Positions 25,983 through 34,700 of a stretch of DNA of 64,000 nucleotides are shown piece by piece; the first letter of the stretch is position 1; the number at the start of each line of letters is the position of its first letter. The stretch is from NCBI GenBank assembly GCA_020635205.1, contig JACKAE010000004.1, positions 496,001 through 560,000 on the forward strand, written 5' to 3'. The notes under the pieces were generated by a model, which saw only the letters and a list, made by a program, of their open reading frames with translations, was not told where the DNA came from and did no database searches. The position numbers and the translations under genes were made by a program. Source of the stretch: Ignavibacteria bacterium. GTDB taxonomy: Bacteria; Bacteroidota; Ignavibacteria; OLB7.

Positions 25983-26480
25983 CTATAAGCCAGGTATAAT
26001 TAAGCTTTTTATGTTTTGCGGCATAAGATCACCATTAAAGAAGCTATTAACCTCCGCTGATTCCATATTTTGAGGAAAGTAAGGAGTATCTCTCGGGAAC
26101 CACATAGCCGATCTTATACTAGTGCTTGGCAGAAATTGGAAGAACTCTATTTCTGCCTTAATATAAAATTCGTGCATGTCAGTATCTTCATCTAGATTTG
26201 ATCCTCCCATACAGACCATGTCACCCCCTTGGTCTTCCCCGATCAAATCGATCTGACTTCTTAATTTTCCATGATAGTATCCCAGATACTTTACTTGTTG
26301 AAAAGCGACATAACACTTGTTAATGTACTTCATCTGATCTCCAGTATTAAGGGGATGCCAATTTATCCCTGCGTTGACATATGGGATAATAAGAGTTCTG
26401 CCAGCAATGATAAAATTCTTGAAGAAAGCCTCTGAAGTATCCAAATGAGAGACCGAGTTTAGCAATTCAATATCTTTCAT
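25983..26480 (-). CDS. Candidate immunity protein for RHS tip 2
   Basis: This 165-aa cytoplasmic protein has no signal peptide and no recognised family. Its ATG overlaps the stop of the upstream orphan RHS cassette (ATGA, 26477-26480), the usual coupling of toxin-tip and immunity genes. The base composition is clearly more AT-rich than the RHS core. The sequence is mixed alpha/beta with acidic stretches (DLIGEDQGGD and SNLDEDTDMHEFY), as many immunity proteins have. Immunity function is inferred from position only. Its stop codon forms the exact edge of the next RHS-core repeat. Confidence 0.6.
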   Translation of the reverse strand: MKDIELLNSVSHLDTSEAFFKNFIIAGRTLIIPYVNAGINWHPLNTGDQMKYINKCYVAFQQVKYLGYYHGKLRSQIDLIGEDQGGDMVCMGGSNLDEDTDMHEFYIKAEIEFFQFLPSTSIRSAMWFPRDTPYFPQNMESAEVNSFFNGDLMPQNIKSLIIPGL

Positions 26481-28000
26481 CTTTTCCTTAATACTATTTC
26501 GTTTATTTTGCCGATAATAGGATCTCCACCAGTTTGTAGATACCCCGGACTTGGAACATCTGTTACTTTGCTTATAACTGTAAAATTGCTTAGCCCATCT
26601 GCTTTGCCGTTGTATATTTTGTTAAAGTACTTATTTGACATAGTGCCTCTGACAGTTATCGTACCTCCACTTTGCAAGCTATTTTCGACATGTTGCAGAA
26701 AGTGTGCCTGTGGATTATTAACGACTATTTCACCAACTGAATTTGCAGGAAAATGGCGACCAAAATTAACAACGTCATCCGCAATCCCTCCTGAGCCAGC
26801 TGATAGATCATAGTTAGTATAGCCTGGCGTCCCATTAGTTCCTCCCATTAAATCAACCTTTTGTGCCTGAACAAGGTCATCCACCAAGCTTACCCCAATA
26901 TCATCAGCAGCATTTACCGTAGTAGATGTCGCTTCATCAGATGATGAAGCCATTGTTTTTAATACGCCTTGGCCTTCTTGTGATGTTGCTGTACGTGTCT
27001 CAGCTGATAATATTCCAAAAGCAGCACCATAGAAATTCACATAATGCATGTAGTAATCGAAATTACCTTCAACTGGATCACCCCATATATCGTATAACAC
27101 ATACCCCCTATCTTCATAAGTCGTATACTTCAAATTCCCAGCTGTTGATTCGGGATGAAGTAGAACATCAGACAACACCACTTTACTGCTACTTAAAAAG
27201 CCCAATGACATATCTATGCCACCATACTGCATAGGATAACTCAAATTCAATAAGAGTTTCCAACCAAATCCAATTTGTGGTTTATTAAGGCCTCCTTCAG
27301 TAGTAGTGCCTCCCAATTGTTGTCCAACCGAACCAGTAGATGATCCACCCCCGCCATAAGTTGAAGGCTTCCAATAAGATGTTGCTGTTGAATTCGATGT
27401 GGCCGTGGAATTCTGTCTCGCACCACCACTTACTGTTCCACTCGTAGAGGTAGTTGCTGGCAGTGAACCAGTACTCGGTGCTCGTGGGGCTTCTTGCTGC
27501 ACCAAGGGTTTTATTCTGTGCCATTTACCATCAACTCCGGTAAACCATTGCTTCGAATCGTCACTGGTAAACGGTTCTTGTGTACTTATACAGCCCTCAC
27601 ATGGAGTTTCTGGAGGATCATTCCCCAACGGATCGCTGAAGTAGGCAGGATTATCGTGGAACGCCACATACGGACTCTCCCACGAATGCACCACCGGATC
27701 ATTACTCCACCATCTCCCCACTCGTGGATCATACTGACGGAAGTACGTCGTATAGTGATTCCCAAACTCCCCCTTTACTTCAGGGTCTGTCTCCATTCCG
27801 TTGAAACCGTAGCGATATGCCAAAGAACTGCCGTCATATGTTCGCCCCGGTTGGGGCATGCCGAATGGGTATTGGTGGGTGTAAGCTTCTATATCAGAGT
27901 AGTAGTTCCCTCCACCCGGTGTGGTTGTCATCTTCCGGTCACCGAGTACCACGCGAACGTTACCGAGGTGGTCGGTTAGCTCGTAGTGCTTTTTCTCCAA
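26477..28000 (-). CDS. Orphan RHS-core cassette with methyltransferase-like tip (RHS tip 2)
   Basis: This 507-codon reading frame begins inside the RHS core and has no ATG there: it opens at TTG within TREL|EKKHYELTD, and an in-frame TGA lies nine codons upstream. Residues 1-95 repeat the core end (YELTDHLGNVRVVLG through WWSNDPVVHSWESPYVAFH to FSDPLGNDPP). A Ser/Thr-rich linker follows. The C-terminal 130 residues differ wholly from the main RHS tip. They look like a class I SAM-methyltransferase fold: a Gly-rich first loop VDLMGGTNGTPGYTNYDLSA, an acidic and aromatic middle with EIVVNNPQAHFLQHV, and a GGTITVRGT strand. It may be a stored module activated by recombination into the full RHS gene. 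Confidence 0.7.
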   Translation of the reverse strand: MEKKHYELTDHLGNVRVVLGDRKMTTTPGGGNYYSDIEAYTHQYPFGMPQPGRTYDGSSLAYRYGFNGMETDPEVKGEFGNHYTTYFRQYDPRVGRWWSNDPVVHSWESPYVAFHDNPAYFSDPLGNDPPETPCEGCISTQEPFTSDDSKQWFTGVDGKWHRIKPLVQQEAPRAPSTGSLPATTSTSGTVSGGARQNSTATSNSTATSYWKPSTYGGGGSSTGSVGQQLGGTTTEGGLNKPQIGFGWKLLLNLSYPMQYGGIDMSLGFLSSSKVVLSDVLLHPESTAGNLKYTTYEDRGYVLYDIWGDPVEGNFDYYMHYVNFYGAAFGILSAETRTATSQEGQGVLKTMASSSDEATSTTVNAADDIGVSLVDDLVQAQKVDLMGGTNGTPGYTNYDLSAGSGGIADDVVNFGRHFPANSVGEIVVNNPQAHFLQHVENSLQSGGTITVRGTMSNKYFNKIYNGKADGLSNFTVISKVTDVPSPGYLQTGGDPIIGKINEIVLRKR

Positions 28001-28018
28001 CTCGCGGGTGTAAATCGG
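27354..28018 (-). repeat. RHS core repeat, copy B
   Basis: About 665 bp nearly identical at DNA level to 29627-30298 in the full RHS gene. It includes the core (CGGGT to the DPLG segment) and the Ser/Thr linker. A divergent island of about 120-150 bp (codons after CEGC and up to RAPSTGS) breaks the identity. A shorter, more diverged copy C lies at 25703-25975. Confidence 0.85.
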
Positions 28019-28048
28019 ACGGATACTTCAGAATTGATTCCGCTCACA

Positions 28049-28705
28049 CTAATACTGATTATTCCTCCATTCCAAATCGATTTTATCTAAATCAACATCT
28101 GGATAGCCATGTAGATCAACTAATTCATGATATGAGATTTTCATACCAAAAGGATCCAATATATTACACAGCACAGCATCAATTTCAGTTATATTATTCG
28201 CAATAACATTATTCAAATCTTGTTGCAAGCACTTGCTGTATAGTAAACCGACTGAAAACCCTTCAAGCATCCCTGAAAAAGGCACTGTCATTTTATACAT
28301 TTCTATCCGATACTTGAGTAAATCTGTATACATCCACCGAATATTTACTTTTCTATTTAAACGACTATTAGGAATGGAACCGTAGGCAGCCAGAACTTTT
28401 GCAAAAGACTTTTGAACCAACTCAGAGTAATCTGAGTATTTTCTTAAGGACAAGAATCTAGCTTCAACAATAAATCCTATTAGACTACTAATGTCATCGC
28501 TCCTTAACGAATCGAGTTCGCGACGACTCTGTGAGCCATTCGACACATTCACATTATAGCTAGCAGGAACCAGACCGAAAGCATTAGCGAGAGATTGGAT
28601 TTGTTTCTTTCTAATTACCCCTGGCTCTTCACTCATGAATGAATCACTTGGATCAATGCTACAGTAGTTTAGTACTTTTAACAGAAGACTACGTACAGTT
28701 ATCAT
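28049..28705 (-). CDS. Candidate immunity protein for RHS tip 1
   Basis: This 218-aa cytoplasmic protein is encoded 74 bp after the stop of the full RHS gene and ends about 30 bp before the second core copy begins. It has no signal peptide or known family. The sequence is mostly predicted helical (RKKQIQSLANAFGLVPASYN, LNNVIANNITEIDAVLCNIL) and AT-rich compared with the RHS gene. The position between a toxin tip and the next core copy is the immunity slot of an RHS array. A role in neutralising tip 1 is inferred from this position. Confidence 0.55.
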   Translation of the reverse strand: MITVRSLLLKVLNYCSIDPSDSFMSEEPGVIRKKQIQSLANAFGLVPASYNVNVSNGSQSRRELDSLRSDDISSLIGFIVEARFLSLRKYSDYSELVQKSFAKVLAAYGSIPNSRLNRKVNIRWMYTDLLKYRIEMYKMTVPFSGMLEGFSVGLLYSKCLQQDLNNVIANNITEIDAVLCNILDPFGMKISYHELVDLHGYPDVDLDKIDLEWRNNQY

Positions 28706-28779
28706 AATTAATTATACAATTAAGCGATTAGACTTCACTTGACAATATTCAATCAACACTTAGTGCCTATCTAAAAAAA

Positions 28780-31700
28780 TTATTTAGTAAATAACACCCT
28801 AACCAAACTATAATTTCCGGCTTGATTTGTCATTGTTTCCAAAATCGTTACATTGGAAAATCCTTTACCAAGAGCCATTTTTCCGGTAAACGTCTGCAAA
28901 GCAGCAGCTTCTTTAGACATAGTATTAACAAACGCATTAAAAGTTTCCAAGTTACCACCATACACCCACTCTCCTTGAATTGATCGAATTTGTGGCTCAA
29001 AAAAACTGAACGCCGTCTCGAACAAATCACGTCCTTTAGCTGTTGTTCCTGTCACATTAAAGTCTAGCATCAACGCATTATTTCCACTTAGCCAAGCAGT
29101 TCCAGCTTGTTCTCCTGCTGCATCAATCATTATCAACTCGCCGTTCACAAACTCTGCCCTTGCAACAGTACCAGTACTCACTACCGCAACATTCGCACTA
29201 CTCCCAGCTATTAAATCATCAAAAGTAGTTATGGCTCCATTTTCGGAAAGAGCTTCTGTCCCTACTTTAGCCGGAGTAGCCGCAGGGCTCAGAACACCTA
29301 TGACTAACATATACTGAAGAAAAATTATTTCCGCGTCACTAGCCTTATTGCCTTCAAAATCGGTTATTTCAATTTGAGTCTGTGTAATTTCTGGGTCTAT
29401 CATACTACTATTGACCGCAGTATATGGAATCACCTGTAGTGATTTCCAGATACCTTCTGCACTACTTTTACCCAACCATTTAAATCCTTCCCAGAAGATA
29501 GTACCAAACAACTCATAGTCACCACCAGGACCAGCAGCAGACCCATTACTTGAATTTTCTTTTTTTGATATTATGGTTGAAGTTGCACCTTCAAATAGTT
29601 GTCTATTGCTGCCGGGTTCTTCCCCACCATAAGTTGAAGGCTTCCAATAAGATGTTGCTGTTGAATTCGATGTGGCCGTGGAATTCTGTCTCGCACCACC
29701 ACTTACTGTTCCACTCGCAGAGGTAGTTGCTGACGGTGACAGTGAACCAGTACTCGGTGCTCGTGGTGTTTCTTGGGACACAAGTCTCTTCATTGGCTTC
29801 CATCCAGAAGCTCCCTTCACCCACATTTGACCATTTCCGTCTTTCCATGTATCAAACAGATGCCCACCAGTAGGGCACCCTTCACACGGTGGATCAGGAG
29901 GATCATTCCCTAACGGATCACTGAAGTAGGCAGGATTATCGTGGAACGCCACATACGGACTCTCCCACGAATGCACCACCGGATCATTACTCCACCATCT
30001 CCCCACTCGTGGATCATACTGACGGAAGTACGTCGTATAGTGGTTCCCAAACTCCCCCTTCACCTCAGGGTCTGTCTCCATGCCGTTGAAACCGTAGCGA
30101 TATGCCAAAGAACTGCCGTCATACGTCCGTCCCGGTTGGGGCATGCCGAATGGGTATTGGTGGGTGTAAGCTTCTATATCAGAGTAGTAGTTCCCTCCAC
30201 CCGGTGTGGTTGTCATCTTCCGGTCACCGAGTACCACGCGAACGTTACCGAGGTGGTCGGTTAGCTCGTAGTGCTTTTTCTCCAACTCGCGGGTATAGAC
30301 TGGACCGGTGTTCGGTGAATCGAAGATACTGATATTGGGTCGAGATACGCCTATTCGACCGCTCCCATAGATTGGTAATTCTACCAGCCGATAGTCGCAC
30401 ACGTCGCAACTATCGCCGTAACCGTCAAGGTCTGAGTCTTCCTGCGATGGATTGTATGTGCAGGGACAGTTGTCGTGGTCGTTTGCAACCCCATCCATAT
30501 CTGCATCGTTCACTGGGGGAATTGGTGGTGCTCCCATCACTGAGTCGCAGTGGTTCCCGACACCGTCATTATCACTATCGCTCTGCGTGGAGTTACTTAC
30601 ACAAACACAGTTATCACACGAGTCTCCTCGCCCGTCCCCGTCACTATCACGTTGATCGATGTTGTACGTTGTCGGGCAGTTATCCATTGCATCAGGCCAC
30701 CCATCACCGTCTGCATCTGGCATCCCTCCCGGTGGTGTGATCTCATTATTTTCACACAACCGCTCGTATATTGCTACAACTGTTCCACCAGCATCGTACA
30801 TGTAAAATGTCTCGGTATTGTCGTAGCTTCCACTACTCCACTGCTGAACACTTTTCTTCACCCGATTACCACCAGCATCATATGTGTAGTCGATTTGTTG
30901 ATACATTGGGCCAACACCTGATCTGCCAACGGATTTCACCTTCCCATAGGCATCCCACTGCATTGTCATCCCCCACTCATCATAGTCCTCAATCAGATTT
31001 CCGATCTCGTCGTACTCGTAGTTCCCCGTACTCTGCGTGCTCTCCAAATCTTCCGTATGTGGGTCTCCGGTTACTGCATCGGCCACGTAGTCGAGTTTAT
31101 TCGTCTCACTACTCTGGTAGTTGTAGGTCAGGCTGTCCATTAACGTTGCACCTGATCCCGGATCGTTCGAGTAGCGTACGAGCTTCGTGATGTTCCCGTT
31201 CGCGTCGTATTCGTAGGTTGTCAGGTACTCTGTCCCGAAATCGTTCCACTCATCTGTTCCACCATCGTAGGTGTGAAATCGGCTGCTATCGAGTCGGCCA
31301 AGTTGGTCGTAGCGATAGGTTTCGCCGGTCAAATCTTCGTAGACTCCTGTTCCCGAGATCTTCCCTACATTGACTTCAATGCCGGAGATGTTGCCGTCGT
31401 AGAGTGGAACTCCGAGAAGGTCATCTGCTCCTCCTGAATTGAACGTCGTTGTCTGGTGCGAGAAGTCTCCTTCATGATAGTTCATCACTAATGCGAACGA
31501 GTCGGCGGCATACCCGGTGTGGCCGTAGGTACTCCCTCCATCCTGACCTGGATCGTCTGCTTGCGTCAGCGACCGCTCGTTGATCCCCTTCAACTGCCCC
31601 TGAATTGTGTAGGTCAGATCAAGCCCTTGCAACTTATCCTCGCCAAGCTCTATCCTGCGGACTGCTCCGTGAGGGTAATAGTGGTAGCGTGCATCTGATT

Positions 31701-34700
31701 CCCAAATCACTCCGTCATACGATGTCTCGACCTCCGTCAACGCGTTGTCGGCATCGTAGGTATACCTATGGCGGAACTCGTCGACTCGCCCCTCGTTATA
31801 GAGCACCTCATTCACATTCCCGCTAATCAGATCGTAGACATATTTCACGTAGTTGGTGAGCGGGAATCCGGGAACAACCTGTGCAACCCACTCGATGTTT
31901 CCGTGAACGTCGTAGCTGTAGTGGGTCTCTGCCTCATCATCTGTCCAAGTTCGGCTGACTCTGTTCCGCAGAAACGTTTGCGGCGATGCGTCGAGGTAGA
32001 CCATCCCCGAACTGGTGTCGTAGGCGATGTAGGTTCGCTCCGCCCCATCTGTTGGGAAAAGTCGGTTGTTGATGTTCGAGTCGGCTAAGAAGCCGAAGTC
32101 GGTGATGCTGTCGGTAGTAATGCCAGTCTCAACGACTCGACCGAGTTCGTCGAACTTGGTGTAGGCATACTGGCCAAGCGCAGCTAATCGTGCATCTTGA
32201 GAGAAGCGGAGACGCCCATATTGGTCGTACCAGAAGTTGCTCTCCCCACCGTCGGGAGACTCAGTGCGGATCAATTGGCCGAGTGAATTGTAGTCGTACT
32301 CGGTAACGTAGGTATGGTCTGGGACATCCATCCTTGTTGCTGACGAAGAGAGGACATCAACTCCCTTTGGCGGAACAGTCCGGACGAGACGTCCGGCACG
32401 GTCGTAGTAGTAGAGGGTGAAGTGAACGTAGTCGATATCCTGCTTGACGATGATTTCTTCGTCGAGGTTCTCAGGAGTACCGCAGGTTGCATCGTATTCA
32501 TCTTTGAGGTTGGCCATAGCCTGATCGACACAGCGTTGAACGCTGGCATCGATTGCACTACGGATGCGACGTACAGCAACCTCATCACAAGGTGGTGGAC
32601 CAACAAACGCTGCGCCGACCGTATCTGGCTCAGGATCTGTCCATCGCCAGCAGATGTCGGGGCAAGACTGATCGATGCAGACGTTGTTACCTATCTTCTT
32701 TGTTGGAAGTCCATAAAATTTGATGCCAAAGACTGGGCAAGTATCTACAAGCAAATATGGTTCACCACCCCATCCTTGATTAATATAGACTAAAGAATCC
32801 TTCTCTGTTCGAGCAAATTTTCCAATAAACGACGTGAACTTTTCACTTAACGCATCTGACATTTTAGGATTTGTGTTACCAGTCCCTGGACCCGGTTCTA
32901 AATACAGATCTGGTAACCCTCGCCCAACAGTATCTCCATCAAACGAATCCCCATATGAAACACGATAGATATGATCGAAACCGCATCCGCTACCCGTTGC
33001 AACCCCATACTCAAAGTCCAGGAATCTCTCGTTTCCAGGTAAGGGAGGACTACAATCGGTAAATGTCGTAAACCACAATTCATCTGTATTGCCATTTTTA
33101 CCTTCGATTAAAAAATCGCCGATCAGATACCTTTTTGTCTCTGCATACCATGACATTGCTAATTCGTCTTGTGTCGTAAAGTCGACATAATCACTCATTG
33201 AGATAGGATCGATAGCTCCAACGACAAACGGAACATCAACATCAATAAACATCGAATACAAATCGGTAGTATTTGTTTGGAACGCAAACCCACGTAGGTA
33301 CGTACCGTAACTGGGATCAAGTTCACAATCAAAATTCCCTGTCACTGACGAATCGATTTCCATCCCCCAAAAGTTGTCAAGAAAGGCGTTGAGGTTTTCG
33401 ACCATCGGGTGTTCACGGTCAGGATAGAGTGCTGACCAGTTGATTGTATCAACCACATACCACAACTCGCACGAATCACGAAGTTCAAAATAGGGTCGAA
33501 TAAAACCGGTGTCGGCATAGAGTTCAAAGGTCGGAAGGAAGATGAGTGAATCGGAAATCAGATTAACAAGTGAGTCCGCTGAACACTGACGCAAGGCTTC
33601 CTTAAGGTTGAAGAAGTTTCCGCCGTAGTTCCGCACCCAATCGTGAATGTTTGCATTCAGAATCTTTACGAGTGTCTCTGCAAAAGGGCGCGTATAACCC
33701 TCATATAACACCATAGTATCGTTAGAACAGTACTGCCCCCCCATCCCGTCGTCTACCGGAATGGCAAACTCCACATCCCAGGTGAGGATTCGAGTAATTG
33801 CCTCTAATTCTGCTATCGTTCCCACACTGTCAACATGGCCGTTCGACTCGAATGGTGTCAGAGAACACTCGTTGAGGCAGGAGTCGACGATAGCATCGGC
33901 CATACAGAGAGCATCTTCGTAGCAGAGGGTTAGCCCGGAATCTTGGTAGGCTCTGACAATTCCCCACGCAAATTCATCCCGCCGCTGTTCACATCTACTC
34001 AAGCATTGATTTTCGATATCTCTTCCAGTACTCACCATGCAGGAATCTTGCCTGTGCAGAACACTCATCGTGTCCCAGTCGAGACGCCCATCCATACCAT
34101 CGAGAATAGTAGAGAGATCACATGTGGATCCGAAGTACTTTACCCGCTCGTCTTTGTTTTGCCTGTTGGCTCCTCTCCAGCAGGCATAGAGTGCACTCCA
34201 ATGCTCTGTCGAGTCGACATTACCGTGCCAACCGGTGTTGTACCCTGTCAGGTCTTTACAGTCGGTTGTCATCGCATCCTTGTTGATGTATCGGTGTGCC
34301 CAGAGGAGGTAGCCGTTGTCAACGTCGTAGGGGGTGTGCGATGTGTCGATCAAGTGAACGCCCGCCGCATGTAAGAATGCGTCGAGCATGTTGAAGTCAG
34401 GGTTGAAGTCTCCCGGCTTGCCACTTAGCTTTTCCCATGAATCAACGAGACCTACCCAGATATACCAAAGATCAGAGCAGTTGTATAGAGGATTACTACT
34501 ACCATCGGTGTCGTCGAGCATGTTTGCAACGAGGGTGTTGAATGGTTCCGACGGTATAGTTGCCGGGTAGAGATCTTGGTCGCCATCGAACTTGAAGTAG
34601 GTGTTGAGATCTGTGCCATATTCGCTACCCCACTTTTCAAATAAATAGTCTTCAAAGTCTGGCAACACACTATCTGCACAAGGATTGAATCCACAATCGG

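Noticed and set aside
27494..27979. Long plus-strand frames opposite the RHS core (also near 29941-30264).
   Set aside because: They are antisense shadows of the repeated core and appear in parallel in each copy because the DNA is duplicated.
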